A stretch of DNA of 64,000 nucleotides. It comes from Mactra quadrangularis (lineage: Eukaryota > Mollusca > Bivalvia > Venerida > Mactridae). Made by a program: the position numbers and the translations under genes. This document shows, in pieces, positions 15,001 to 22,554 of this stretch. The DNA is taken from contig CM046304.1 in assembly GCA_025267735.1 (NCBI GenBank), positions 3,286,001 to 3,350,000 on the forward strand, read 5' to 3'. How positions within the stretch are numbered: the first letter of the stretch is position 1; every line of letters begins with the position of its first letter. The notes beneath the pieces were generated by a model. The model did not search any database. It saw only the letters and a list, made by a program, of their open reading frames with translations, and was not told where the DNA came from.

Positions 15001-17293
15001 CTATCAATCTCCCTTGGGAGTCTTTTTACTTCGCTTATTAGTGCAGCTGACAAATCAGTGCAATGGAATTATACCATCCTCGCAGGTACCCATTTACACC
15101 TGGGTGGAGTTAAGCAATTGAACGTAAATGTCTTGCTCATGGAAATTAGCAGTGCCTCTAGTGGGATTTGAACCTGAGATCTCTCGACCCCTAAGCACGC
15201 ATCCTACCACTGGACTACTGCTCAGTTTAATATATACATGGAAAGTTTGGTTGAATTATGGAAGTTTTATAAATAAATTTGTTAAAGGTTGAGTTACATT
15301 GTTATTATTATTGTATATTACAGTTGTACATCTATTGAACAAACTAAAGGTCTATGTACAATGTCACCGAGCCATGAATCTACCAGTCTGGAGGGAGCTT
15401 ACATAGCTCTATCATGTGTTATTGTATTTGTGGTACTAGGGCTGGTCCTAATTATATTTTTATGGAAAAGGTAAGTGGAAGTCTTCAATCTTTGATTTAT
15501 GTTGCCATGTGATAAACTATATGGCCTGTAGGATCAGGAGGAGGGGCTAAGTAGGAATACGGGAGGGGCTAAGTGGAAACAAGGGTGGGGTAATAAATGG
15601 TGGGAGGAGTTTGCAGTAACAGGGGAGGGGCTTAGAGAAATGGGAAGGGGTTAGTAGTAACAGTGTGAGGGAGTAGAGGGACAGGAAGGGACTAAAAGTT
15701 GCTTAGCCTGTTCTTAAACAATTTTAAAAAGTAATTAAAATGAATTTAGTAAATTAAGTTTAAAGTTTTAAAAAAGTAATGCAAAAGTGATATAAGCTAT
15801 GAAAACTGTTGCTTTTTCTGCCATCTAAAACAACAGTATATTTTAATTTATCAGTAAAATATCTCATTTTGAACTTCAAGTTTTCACACACATTATTTTT
15901 AGCACATAGATACACTTGACCAAATATATGACCTATATATCTAATGTTATATTAATATATTTCAGACAAAAAAGAAGACAACATTATATGGAAGATTTTT
16001 CAACATTAACATTTACAAATCCTAACTATCAGCGTACTAGTACAGAGACTATAAACTCTGATAGAACGCCTAGAGAATGGAAGATTTTTAGATTTAATAA
16101 AAGAGCTGTAAGTATCCGACTATTCTTTCATTAAAATTATAAAATAATTATAAGAACTCTGTAAATGTTCACAGTTAAAGTTTATAGAGCTGAATACAAA
16201 ATCTATATAGAACTAAATTTTTTTGGGGGGTGCACCTGCCCCCTAAAAATGTCTCAGAGGGTCCTAGAGGGGAAAGTTCCCCTCTCTATTGTAAGGGTTT
16301 GAAGGGGGAGCCATGAGCAGCGCCCATCAACACCAGAAAAAATGGGTCATTCAGTGCAGAAAAAGGGCACAAAATTGTGACAATGTAGCATGTTTTCAGT
16401 CTATGAAAGTAGTTGCATGTTGGACTTCATTTTTGGAATATATACAAGTAACTGAATAAAAAACAAAATTAGAGTTGAAAAAAATGAAAATTGCAGTGTT
16501 AGCCCCTTTTGCCCCACCTTAGGGTTAGCATGGTAACATGGATTTGTACTCAAGACAATAACCCTTGGAATTATTTGGCCAGGTTGCAAATCTGTCAATG
16601 TATTAATAATGAAATGAGAGCATCTTGAAATAGCCCTTTCTTGTTAAGATGAAAAAAGTGACTAATTTCGCCCATGTCCCAACCATTTAAGGGTTAATAA
16701 TAATTTTACCAGTTATATATTTTTTTTATTAGCCAAATTTTTCAACAAATATTCAAACGGTGTGCAGTTATTGAAAAAAAAACGTTGATGTGAAAATATA
16801 ACATCGAAATGATGGGCGTCCGTTTGTCGTTAACAATTGCATTAAAGTTTTTCTTTTATATATATATCTGCCATTTATTGTCAGATTTTTATGAAACTTC
16901 ATACAATGATAACATACCATGCCATGAAGAGAACTAGACAGTAACCACAACTGTACCTGTTTTTTTATGGATTATTTCCCTGTGATTATTGCGTTAAAGT
17001 TTTTAAATCTGGCTTTAATGTTGTTTCTACATTACATTTCTTGTTTTCTTCTATTTCAGGATCGTGTATCAGTAGTTAGTTCTAACTGTACAAGTATAGA
17101 AAAGCTGAGTCATTCAGAGACTGATGCTCTTTATCCAGTAAGCTCTGACACTGATGGTGCCTCCTGCTTTCCTGATACACCATTAAATAAAAATATTTTT
17201 AAACCAAAAAACTCAAGTCAAAATAATAGCAAAAAACAACGAAAAGTTCCGTACAAACCTGTTGAAAAAAGTTCTGATAGAAAAGTGTCATGA
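1..17293 (+). CDS. LRP4: LRP4-like LDL-receptor-related receptor, 3' part (18 coding exons)
   Basis: Single-pass receptor; the vertebrate and fly relatives organise synapses and modulate agrin, Wnt and BMP signalling. The exons join without phase conflict from 612 to the TGA at 17291-17293 and add up to 2730 bp (909 residues plus stop). Order: end of a YWTD propeller, EGF, propeller (YWTD, YWTD, FWTD, LWAD, YWTD), EGF, propeller (YYSD, YWTD, YWTD, YWVD, YWTD), EGF, stalk, one transmembrane helix, and a tail with [11 protein letters not shown]. No LDLa modules lie between the last EGF and the membrane, which fits LRP4 and argues against LRP5/6. The NPxYxxTST tail also resembles LRP4. The 5' half is outside the window; 1-3 (CGG before GTGAGC) may be the end of the previous exon. 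The receptor family is very secure, the LRP4 assignment good. Confidence 0.9.
336..595 (+). repeat. Dispersed repeat family A (ATACCCC repeat), copy 1
   Basis: Begins with a small hairpin (TATACCCCC..CTTCGAAG..GGGGGTATA), has a GTCC tetranucleotide run, a conserved body with CATGCAGCAGCCTAATACT, and ends CACAGATTTACTTGTT. Five copies are seen in the window, about 260-300 bp each, all in this orientation. It lies in the intron before the exon at 612. Confidence 0.85.
612..798 (+). CDS. LRP4: LRP4 exon: end of a beta-propeller (YWADW blade)
   Basis: Acceptor TTTTGTAG before 612, phase 0; donor GTAGGT after 798, leaving phase 1. It encodes [16 protein letters not shown] and the final blade up to the EGF linker, matching the HPFGLT..YWTDW signature of LRP propellers. 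Confidence 0.87.
799..1505. other. LRP4 intron with an AGGGCTTTTTTCAGT repeat fragment
   Basis: Holds a fragment beginning AGGGCTTTTTTCAGTATTTTGGG at about 1048, related to the elements at 7509-7916 and 58958-59136. I see no other supported feature. Confidence 0.5.
1506..1637 (+). CDS. LRP4: LRP4 exon: EGF module with six cysteines
   Basis: Acceptor TTTCCAG, donor GTAGGG, phase 1 to phase 1. It encodes the [13 protein letters not shown].....C pattern of the EGF that follows each LRP propeller. A single symmetric exon, so in principle it could be skipped in frame. Confidence 0.9.
1638..2227. other. LRP4 intron, little recognisable
   Basis: AT-rich. About 1895-1960 (ATTCAACAGTCAGTG...CCCCACTGATTTAAA) resembles one arm of the inverted-repeat element at 22225-22445. 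Nothing else is seen. Confidence 0.4.
2228..2365 (+). CDS. LRP4: LRP4 exon: first blade of the next propeller
   Basis: Acceptor TTTTCAG, donor GTGAGA, phase 1 to 1. It encodes [18 protein letters not shown] and [11 protein letters not shown], the start of an LRP propeller (compare LLFSxRxxIRRISLD). Its reading frame continues into the next exon as [10 protein letters not shown]. Confidence 0.9.
2556..2783 (+). repeat. GAT/AAT trinucleotide microsatellite
   Basis: About 230 bp of imperfect (GAT)n with GAA, GGT and AAT variants, inside the intron 2366-2960. Open frames here encode only Asp/Asn- or Met-rich low-complexity peptide and are not genes. Confidence 0.92.
2961..3113 (+). CDS. LRP4: LRP4 exon: two YWTD blades
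   Basis: Acceptor TTCTATAG, donor GTAAGT, phase 1 to 1. Contains KVYWTDT, a SNLNGTN turn, DGMVVD and KIYWTDT. This exon is too short for its frame to be obvious outside the splice context. Confidence 0.9.
3114..4017. other. LRP4 intron, no clear element
   Basis: AT-rich. Short opposed segments around 3320 (GTTCCGATAGGTGG) and 3690 (GACCTATCGGAGG) hint at a degraded inverted repeat, but the match is too short to call. Confidence 0.35.
4018..4123 (+). CDS. LRP4: LRP4 exon: propeller blade ([15 protein letters not shown])
   Basis: Acceptor TTTTACAG, donor GTAAGT, phase 1 to 2. It encodes [11 protein letters not shown] and [13 protein letters not shown], the typical link between consecutive YWTD strands. 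Confidence 0.88.
4225..4512 (+). mobile_element. SINE family 1 (tRNA-derived), degenerate copy
   Basis: Diverged copy of the SINE seen well at 23115: tRNA-like head, GCATACTTT..GGAGCTTGGTCATG-like body, central AACAGCTAAATCCAGAGAT, and the ending ATGACATTAAACCTAACTAAA. In the intron 4124-4825. Confidence 0.75.
4826..4988 (+). CDS. LRP4: LRP4 exon: YLFWTDWG blade and WPNGLTVD turn
   Basis: Acceptor AATTTAG, donor GTATAG (weaker), phase 2 to 0. It encodes [28 protein letters not shown] and ILWADA, the strongest propeller signature of the third domain. Confidence 0.92.
4989..6373. other. Two LRP4 introns (4989-5583 and 5813-6373), no element recognised
   Basis: Apart from the exon 5584-5812 this stretch is AT-rich intron. 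The only repeat-like trace is a CCCCGTAAAACACAAACAAACAAACA tail near 5161-5188. No further gene or structured repeat is seen. Confidence 0.4.
5584..5812 (+). CDS. LRP4: LRP4 exon: last blades of the complete propeller
   Basis: Acceptor ATTTCAG, donor GTAAGA, phase 0 to 1. It encodes [38 protein letters not shown] and IMDIHAVH, closing the propeller before the EGF exon. Confidence 0.92.
6374..6508 (+). CDS. LRP4: LRP4 exon: EGF module
   Basis: Acceptor TTATTGCAG, donor GTGAGT, phase 1 to 1. Six cysteines in [21 protein letters not shown]......C spacing. It lies between the two complete propellers. Confidence 0.92.
6521..6847 (+). repeat. Minisatellite of ~20-21 bp unit (TCAAATGTTCTATTTTTAGTA)
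   Basis: About 15 imperfect head-to-tail units fill nearly the whole 368-bp intron between the EGF exon and the next propeller exon. Units near 6530-6650 are almost identical; those after 6700 are more diverged. Confidence 0.9.
6877..7054 (+). CDS. LRP4: LRP4 exon: first blades of the last propeller
   Basis: Acceptor ATTTCAG, donor GTATGG, phase 1 to 2. It encodes [21 protein letters not shown] and [17 protein letters not shown] replaces the canonical YWTD here. Confidence 0.92.
7139..7400 (+). repeat. Repeat family A, copy 2
   Basis: Same hairpin start, GTCCGTCCGTCC run and CACAGATTTACTTGTT end as copy 1. In the intron 7055-8397. Confidence 0.85.
7509..7916. mobile_element. MITE-like element with AGGGCTTTTTCAG terminal inverted repeats
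   Basis: Starts AGGGCTTTTTCAG and ends CTGAAAAAGCCCT, a perfect 13-bp inverted pair 408 bp apart, with the theme AAATTGGG(A/G)A repeated inside. Non-coding. A related element is at 58958-59136. No convincing target-site duplication is seen. Confidence 0.7.
8398..8616 (+). CDS. LRP4: LRP4 exon: YWTDT blade of the last propeller
   Basis: Acceptor ATTTCAG, donor GTGAGT, phase 2 to 2. It encodes [33 protein letters not shown] and [13 protein letters not shown]. The VDWxxxxLYWTDxG core is diagnostic. Confidence 0.94.
8683..8946 (+). repeat. Repeat family A, copy 3
   Basis: Same family. The ending has TTGACTTGTT in place of TTTACTTGTT, and the GTCC run is interrupted. In the intron 8617-9437. Confidence 0.85.
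9438..9532 (+). CDS. LRP4: LRP4 exon: YLYWTDWG blade (short)
   Basis: Acceptor TTTTACAG, donor GTAGTA, phase 2 to 1, 95 bp. It encodes [20 protein letters not shown]. Near-copies of the preceding exon-end and donor (CCACAGAAAGGGTGAGTT) recur at about 9029 in the intron before it and should not be mistaken for exon ends. Confidence 0.9.
9604..10071. mobile_element. Non-autonomous DNA transposon with GGCGCGTTGC ends
   Basis: GGCGCGTTGCCTAA at the left and its near complement TTAAGCAACGCGCC at the right, with inverted similarity continuing for about 60 bp (GCTAC/GTAGC-rich). Direct TTATG flanks both ends, a candidate 5-bp target duplication. 468 bp, no coding capacity. In the intron 9533-11594. 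Confidence 0.75.
10414..10713 (+). repeat. Repeat family A, copy 4
   Basis: Same family, with an expanded GTCC/GTCT run (10481-10515). In the intron 9533-11594. Confidence 0.85.
10801..11353. mobile_element. Fold-back element with ~65-bp inverted arms
   Basis: The left arm (10810-10871) and right arm (11278-11342) are nearly perfect inverted copies, both holding GTTGTCGATCCTTACAGTGATC or its complement. They enclose about 400 bp of unrelated AT-rich DNA. In the same intron as the GGCGCG element. Confidence 0.8.
11595..11743 (+). CDS. LRP4: LRP4 exon: [15 protein letters not shown] blade
   Basis: Acceptor TTTTTCAG, donor GTAAGT, phase 1 to 0. It encodes [24 protein letters not shown] and HPFGLTV. 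It follows the longest intron seen (9533-11594), which three repeats fill. Confidence 0.92.
11744..12330. other. LRP4 intron, no element recognised
   Basis: AT-rich intron. Its end contains an ordinary pyrimidine-rich acceptor region. Nothing else supported. Confidence 0.4.
12331..12475 (+). CDS. LRP4: LRP4 exon: closing blade of the last propeller
   Basis: Acceptor TATTACAG, donor GTATGT, phase 0 to 1. It encodes [20 protein letters not shown] and LMDIEIVS, ending the membrane-proximal propeller. Confidence 0.92.
12995..13324 (+). repeat. 110-bp tandem array copying the start of the last EGF exon
   Basis: Units starting at about 12995, 13105 and 13215, followed by the real exon at 13325, have an exact 110-bp period. 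The second and third units carry ATTTCAG plus GTACCAATAATTGTACAAT(A/G) and the GGTGGATGTACACATTTATG stretch, then diverge from the exon into TTTTATTAATTGA, giving an in-frame stop about 19 codons in. No donor follows in these units. Confidence 0.92.
13325..13444 (+). CDS. LRP4: LRP4 exon: membrane-proximal EGF module
   Basis: Acceptor ATTTCAG, donor GTAAGT, phase 1 to 1. Six cysteines, [21 protein letters not shown] pattern. Its first 50 or so bases and its acceptor are copied three times immediately upstream in a 110-bp tandem array, but only this copy stays open through to a donor. Confidence 0.92.
13538..13564 (+). repeat. Poly-C tract
   Basis: A run of about 20 C after GAACCCCC, next to a related C-rich patch at about 13745 (GGACCCCCC). 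Part of the repeat-rich intron 13445-14772. Confidence 0.8.
14225..14330. repeat. Imperfect inverted repeat (GCCACTGCGCATGAAACAG)
   Basis: GCCACTGCGC..ATGAAACAGTT at about 14231 is answered by AACTGTTTCATAG..GCAGTGCC at 14296-14319, with an internal direct repeat GGTGCGAACTGTT. Probably a fragment of the same transposon group as the palindrome at 14581. Confidence 0.6.
14581..14753. mobile_element. Near-perfect 173-bp palindrome (MITE-like)
   Basis: Arms of about 84 bp run from CACTTATTGCATGGGTG to a centre at CGGCCTAACGGCC and back to CACCCATGAAATAAGTG, with few mismatches. It would form a long hairpin. It ends 19 bp before the 58-bp stalk exon of LRP4. Confidence 0.88.
14773..14830 (+). 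CDS. LRP4: LRP4 exon: Ser/Asp-rich juxtamembrane stalk
   Basis: Acceptor ATTTACAG, donor GTAAGA, phase 1 to 2, only 58 bp. It encodes a hydrophilic linker ([18 protein letters not shown]). It is supported mainly because it is the only segment that restores phase between its neighbours. Confidence 0.72.
14905..15226 (-). mobile_element. SINE family 3 (tRNA-derived), reverse copy
   Basis: Read on the minus strand it has a tRNA-like head (GTCCAGTGGTAGGATGCG, B-box GGTTCAAATCCCAC), then the body TTAAGCAATTG...CACCCAGGTGTAAATGGGTACCTGCGAGG also seen at 28060 and 51376. It fills most of the intron 14831-15323. Confidence 0.85.
15324..15470 (+). CDS. LRP4: LRP4 exon: transmembrane helix
   Basis: Acceptor TATTACAG, donor GTAAGT, phase 2 to 2. 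It encodes a hydrophilic lead, then about 23 hydrophobic residues ([20 protein letters not shown]) followed by WKR, the stop-transfer of a type I receptor. Confidence 0.92.
15525..15700 (+). repeat. G-rich degenerate minisatellite in an LRP4 intron
   Basis: Repeated GGGAGGGGCTAAGTGG-like units with many GGG/GGGG runs on the + strand, in the 495-bp intron between the membrane and NPxY exons. Period irregular, roughly 25-35 bp. Confidence 0.65.
15966..16107 (+). CDS. LRP4: LRP4 exon: cytoplasmic tail with NPxY motif
   Basis: Acceptor ATTTCAG, donor GTAAGT, phase 2 to 0. It begins RQKRR and carries [11 protein letters not shown], an NPxY endocytosis/PTB-adaptor motif placed as in LRP4. Confidence 0.92.
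16108..17059. other. Last LRP4 intron
   Basis: AT-rich with a C/G-rich patch at 16220-16330 (GGGGGGTGCACCTGCCCCC and related). No coding or clearly structured element is seen. Confidence 0.4.
17060..17293 (+). CDS. LRP4: LRP4 terminal exon: end of the cytoplasmic tail
   Basis: Acceptor TATTTCAG, phase 0; open to TGA at 17291. It encodes a Ser/Thr/Asn/Lys-rich tail ending SSDRKVS. The SxxS/T-rich end is loosely reminiscent of the vertebrate LRP4 tail. Confidence 0.87.
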   Translation, partial: DRVSVVSSNCTSIEKLSHSETDALYPVSSDTDGASCFPDTPLNKNIFKPKNSSQNNSKKQRKVPYKPVEKSSDRKVS

Positions 17294-17372
17294 AAAGATG
17301 AAAGCTGCTGTGGATTTCTGTGCCAGTTTGTAGACTTTGTTTGAAATACTCAACTCTGATTGGATAATGCCA

Positions 17373-17490
17373 GTCATGTGACACACTATACTGTGTTTTG
17401 ATTGGCTGTGATTTATGCATTACATAGTCATGTGACACACTATACTGTGTTTTGATTGGCTGTGATTTATGCATTTCATAGTCATGTGAC
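17373..17490 (+). repeat. 54-bp tandem repeat with GTCATGTGAC
   Basis: GTCATGTGACACACTATACT recurs at 17373 and 17427, and GTCATGTGAC again at 17481: two complete 54-bp units and the start of a third. Probably within the LRP4 3' UTR. Confidence 0.9.
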
Positions 17491-17696
17491 TAACATAGAC
17501 ATCTGTGATTGGATAATTCTATCAGGAAGAAAAGATCACATGACCCAATTAGGACCGCCTACTTTATATTGTGATACTATTTCTAGTGACTTCTATTGGC
17601 CAGTTGATGATAAACTTTATATTTTTGTGTATAAAAAACATTAAGGTAGCATTCAACAACAACAACAACAACAGGCAGCTGTTTTCACACTGAAGT

Positions 17697-17895
17697 TTAC
17701 TCCCTAGTGCACTCTTGGAGTGCACTTTATGCACCTTTGGAGTGTACTAAATCTGCTTTTAGGAGTGAAGCTTATACACACTTTGAGTGAACTTCATCCA
17801 TACTTGGAGTGCACTTGATCGACTCTTGGAGTGCACTTCCCGGGGGGTCTTACGCCACTTTTGGAGTGCTCTTAGTGCACTTTTGTAGTGCACCT
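17697..17895 (+). repeat. Degenerate minisatellite (CTTGGAGTGCACTT)
   Basis: About seven variants of CTTTTGGAGTGCACTT spaced 23-35 bp apart. Confidence 0.75.
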
Positions 17896-18417
17896 CCTCA
17901 AGGGCATCCTTGAAAAGGAGTTTTCAGGTTTGTTGAAATATGAACAAAGTCAGACCTGCAACCTGCCATAGATCTTGTCTTAAATAATTTCTCCAAAAGT
18001 TGGTCTTGTTGAATATGTACTGAAGAGATCACCCTCTTTTATAATATCTTTTATGCATTATGGTGAGTTGTGCAGTTAGGCCACAACAAATTGATCATAT
18101 GTTCTATGGATTTTGTCCGAAAAAAATTGGAGCGAGCGAGCGAAAAAAAAAATAAATATTTTTTTCCCACATTTTGCATTTTGAGGAGCGAGCGAAAAGC
18201 GAAAAATAAAAAAAGTTCTATTTTTATGAATATTCATTTACTTAAAATCAAAATGCACTTAAAATATGGACTTTTTGCAGAAAAAACTTTAATAAATAGC
18301 ATTCTGTATTATTTCAAAGTGCATATAAGCCACAATAATCTCTTAAATTATAGTTGTGGATATAGACATGCTTATTAAATATAAAACATGGATTGATGCT
18401 GTACTACAATGGATTCA

Positions 18418-18693
18418 TTATACCCCCGCTTCGAAGAAGAGGGGGGTATACTGTTTTACCCTTGTCCGTGTGTGCGTCCGTCCGTCCGTCCGTCCGTTAC
18501 GAAATTTCCGTCGCAGTTTTCTCAGCAACTATAACATGCAGCAGCCTAATACTTTGCATATTGCTTCATCCCATAGTCCCATGTGGTGTAAAGCGATTTC
18601 ATGCTCCTTGCTCATCTACTTCCTGTTTGTCGCATATTTTTAGATTTTGGCGGGGGTATCACTAGTAAGCATTAGCTCACAGATTTACTTGTT
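18418..18693 (+). repeat. Repeat family A, copy 5
   Basis: Same family, nested inside the 2.1-kb inverted-repeat element that spans 18079-20216, so it probably inserted after that element. Confidence 0.85.
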
Positions 18694-19027
18694 CTATTTT
18701 TCTTACATGATACAATTTTAAAAGCACTGCATGTATTTAATATTTTTCCCTTCATTATAGTTTCATATTTAGTCTTTTTTCCATGGTTTTTTTATCTTGA
18801 CCTTGAATTACAAGGAAATGTCAGTTTAGCTCAGATTATCTTGTAGTTTGTTGTAAGAAAGATTACTTGTTGTTATTATTCATAAAATTAATGCTTTTAA
18901 TATGATACATACAAAATAAATGCCTGTATTTTGTTCCATTTGCATTTAGATGAACTGTACTATATTATCATACTGTAAAATATACTGATTTCATTCAATA
19001 TTGAACTTCAAAACTTTCTAAATCATT

Positions 19028-19570
19028 GTAAAATTTTAGAACCAGCACTGCAAAAATTATAAAGGACCAAACCAGGTGACTTTTTATGTAAAATAAATCC
19101 CTATATTAACCAAATAGATAAGAGATGGAATCAACAACAAACAGCTACTCAGCAAATTTAAATCCTCCTGAATGAAAATTTTAGGCCCTGCACCCCTATA
19201 AAATGATGGACCAAACCTGTTGTCACTTTTGGTGTATAAATAAAGTCTTAATATTATTCCAGTAAATAAAGGATGGGCTCAAAAACATTAAAAAAATATA
19301 TACAATTATATTCATATATTCCTGAATGAGAATTTTAGAATCAGCACCCCTATAAAATGATAATGAACAAAACCTGTTAACTTTTAAGTGCATAAATACA
19401 GTCTTATTAATTAGGAAGAATAAAAAGATTATTAATTAACCAAATTATGCTACAGACTAAACAACATACAACTGCTAAGTATACTTAAGTAATCCTGAAG
19501 GAAAAATAGAATCAGCACGCCTATAAAATTAAATGGACTATACGTTTTGGTGTCATAAGTATAGCCTTTT
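19028..19570 (+). repeat. Degenerate ~150-bp tandem repeat (4 units)
   Basis: The phrase TTTTAGAATCAGCACCCCTATAAAAT and its variants recur at about 19035, 19180, 19331 and 19504, each followed by GGACCAAACCTGTT-like text. Inside the 18079-20216 element. Confidence 0.75.
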
Positions 19571-20216
19571 GGTAAATAATACAAAATACAACTTCATTTT
19601 AAATCAGTCTGTTCGAATATCTCCCCAGCTTGAACATAATTAGAAAAGGAAATCTTCTATCCTGTCCTATCTTAATTCATAAGACATTAGTCGACCTCTA
19701 TTGTGAATTATTTTTACACAGAAGGTGAACATATGACGTCACACATCCCGATCATATTTGTAGGGTTGATGGAGCCGCTCTGTCTACGTCACTGTTCAAC
19801 TTCTGTGTGTATCAAGAGTTAAAGTTTATGGAAGTTAAGCATTGCATTTATTACGTATAAAATTAGTATAGACTACATGTGTTAAAACGTGTACTAAATA
19901 TAATTTAGGATTTAGAAAAACAAAGGAACAAAGGATCGACACGATCATCATAGTGACGTATGTAAACGTGAATACTTTACTTTTTGTTACAAATATAGCA
20001 ATATCATGGTGAAAAGCTTTGATATTTAGACCAAAATTATAGATTTTCTCCGTAAAACTTCTTGGTTGATTGCCAAAAAAAAATGACTTTAAAAAATCTT
20101 GATGCGGTAAAAATTTTGAAGTGCGGGAGCAAAAAAAAAATAAAAATATTTTTTTTCCATTTTCGGATTTTTAGGTGCGGGAAATCCGACGAACAAAAGA
20201 TCAATTTGTTGTGGCC

Positions 20217-22224
20217 TTATTTAAAAAAAAAAACACTGACGTGAAAATATAACAATGAAACAATGTCATCTTAGTGGAGGAATGATGTCACATTATATTT
20301 ATGTAAAAAATATTAATTAATACAGAAAAACCATAGAACTTCAGTCAATTTCGGGATAAGATCTGTTTTTTGCAACTGACGAGTCCACAAAATGACCTTT
20401 TCACTTATGGATATATGTCACTCTTGAAAATATGTTTTCCGCACTCACTCAGTGAAATGAAATCAATCTTACACCAAAATTAACATATATCCTATATATA
20501 TATTATGTTCAACTCAGGGTTTCAAAGTGACTCTAGATTTATAATATTGCAGCATTCTTGCTTTAAATATGTGGCGTAGAAATAAACAATATAGTGAACA
20601 AAATAAAAGACTCTGTAGAGTGGTTGAGACAAAACACTTTGCAATATATAATATATACATGTATATATTTGTGTATTATATTTTTTTGTTTTAACATAAT
20701 GATTTTATTTCTAGTTTCTGGACATTGTCTCATGGTGCTAATAACATTTAAAAACTGTCTTATTGTATCTTTTATTATTTATACATGTCTTATTGGCCAT
20801 TCTTAAAAATTGTTTGTTTGCAATTTCCCTACCTAGATTTTTAGAATGCTATACAAACAATTTTTTTATGAATGGCCTTACATGTACAATAATTGATGGT
20901 AGCTTTTAATATCTTGTTATAAATTGTAATGTTTTATTTCTGTTCATTTTTTTTTGTTTTTATGTACTTTAAATGGTGTTCTAAAATCATGTATCTTAAA
21001 CATTTTGTTCACTCAGTTGAGGCTGTCATATGCAACATATTTCTGTTTATTTTTATGCACTTTAAATCATGTTTTTAGACCTTTATTATGCTAAGACTTT
21101 TTTCATCATTTTGGCCATTTTTTTCATTTATTTGTGAATAGATTTTTGTGACTTCTTAGGTTGAATTTAAATTTGAATTTCTATACTTTTTAGTGATCAA
21201 ATTATTTTACTTGTTTTGATATATAGTATGATTTATTTCTTAAATGTTTTAATATGAAATGTGGGTGTTATTCAATGAAAATTTATGATGAAAATATTAA
21301 ATTTTATATTTTCATTGTAGTGAAAAATATAACAAGAAAATGATTTCGGTACCGTAAACTTTCATTCAGTCCTGTAAAAAGTTCCATTTTGCCCGACTAA
21401 ATGTCCTTTGTCGTGAAGACTTAATTACGATACATATATATTTTATTGTTTTGTATAATTTTATCCTCAGGGGTGATTTATTGATTTTTATTTCTAGGAC
21501 ATATAACGTAATACTGTATTGGGTTCATTTGGATCAAGAATCCAGGGTTTTTAGACCCCCCCCCCCCTTTCCAAAAATAAAGACTTGAATTGACTATTCT
21601 TATACGCCCGAAGTGACATAATATGTTATGTTCCTCATGGTCAGTTTGGCCAACCGTCTGTCCGTATGCAAGTTCATATGTTGGCCATAATCTTGTAACT
21701 TGTACAGGGTTTTCCATGTTAGTTGTTCAAATCATCCCCACATTTAGACGATGTGGCACACACTTTAAAATACTAGCCCATTTTAAAGGTCAAGGTCACT
21801 CGGGGCAAGGGCATTTTACAATAGCTTATACTTTGAGTGTATATTGCTCTGTCTCGTGGTGCTCTTTTTCATTAGTAAATGTTAGTAAATGACTTTTTTC
21901 CTTGCTTTTTTAACTTATTTTGTAATTTCGAGTTGGCAGCCCAGTTTAATAAACATAACAATATTTTAATACTTTCAATAATAGTTTGTATATTTTTATG
22001 CATAGTAACATCATTTTAGAATTGTATATACATTTGTATATTTTTAACATAATTGTATTATAATAATTTCTTACAATAAATTTAAATTGTAACATTTTTA
22101 ATCATTTTTATCATAAATTGTAAAATCATTGTGTATATATAAATATGTCTCAGGAAATATATGTTTTGTAACATAAATGGCAGATTTTACATACATGCTT
22201 TACTGTAAGTATGTATGAATTTTG
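20217..22224. other. AT-rich intergenic DNA with repeat fragments
   Basis: No gene seen. A short hairpin at 20789-20878 (TGGCCATTCTTAAAAATTGTTTGT and its inverse) is a small MITE. About 21600-21870 belongs to the bivalve-type repeat with CGCCCGAAGTGACATAATATG and AAGGTCAAGGTCAC. Short frames here look random. Confidence 0.5.
20789..20878. repeat. Short palindromic MITE
   Basis: ATTGGCCATTCTTAAAAATT at the left is answered by AATTTTTTTATGAATGGCCTT at the right. A related single arm (AAGGCCATCCTTAAGAAATG) is at about 23007. Confidence 0.65.
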
Positions 22225-22445
22225 GTTAATTTATTCAACTGTCCGTGGCTCATACATGAACCCCGCTGATTTAGATACTTGATATACGTATCCTTGTACA
22301 TATATACCGATATCTATTTTTATCGAAAGTGCATACAGAAGTAATGTAGTAAAAATTTATGTATGGGGATTATGGAATGTATAACCAGTATTTAAATCAG
22401 CAGGGTTAGTGTGTATGCCACCCACAGTTAAATAAAATTTAATCA
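22225..22445. mobile_element. ~220-bp inverted-repeat MITE
   Basis: Arms of about 50 bp, moderately diverged: AACTGTCCGTGGCTCATAC..CCCCGCTGATTTA and TAAATCAGCAGGGTTAGTG..GCCACCCACAGTTAAA. Confidence 0.7.
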
Positions 22446-22554
22446 ATGTTTATTGGGTATTTTACTTTTAAAATTTATCATTTTATGTAAATAAATGCTT
22501 GCATCAAAACTTATTGGCATAGTATCTTAGCGAAAAAAGATATTCGCTGTAAAT

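Larger units (their letters stand above)
17294..18078 (+). other. LRP4 3' UTR / 3' flank with two tandem repeats
   Basis: Follows the LRP4 stop. It holds 54-bp repeats (17373-17490) and a CTTGGAGTGCACTT-type array (17697-17895), listed separately. No convincing AATAAA lies close to the stop, so the 3' end of the transcript cannot be placed. Confidence 0.55.
18079..20216. mobile_element. 2.1-kb inverted-repeat element, PIF/Harbinger-like ends
   Basis: GGCCACAACAAATTGATC at 18079 is matched perfectly inverted by GATCAATTTGTTGTGGCC at 20199. Looser inverted similarity continues inward for about 100 bp (CCGA, A-runs, ATAAATATTTTTTT). TTA flanks both ends, a candidate 3-bp target duplication of the Harbinger kind. 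No transposase frame: non-autonomous. The interior holds a family A repeat and a 150-bp tandem array. Confidence 0.7.

Noticed and set aside
1..17293. LRP5/6 or LRP1/2 identity for the receptor
   Set aside because: No LDLa modules between the last EGF and the membrane (against LRP5/6), a single EGF after each propeller and an NPxYxxTST tail (for LRP4). The missing 5' half would settle it.
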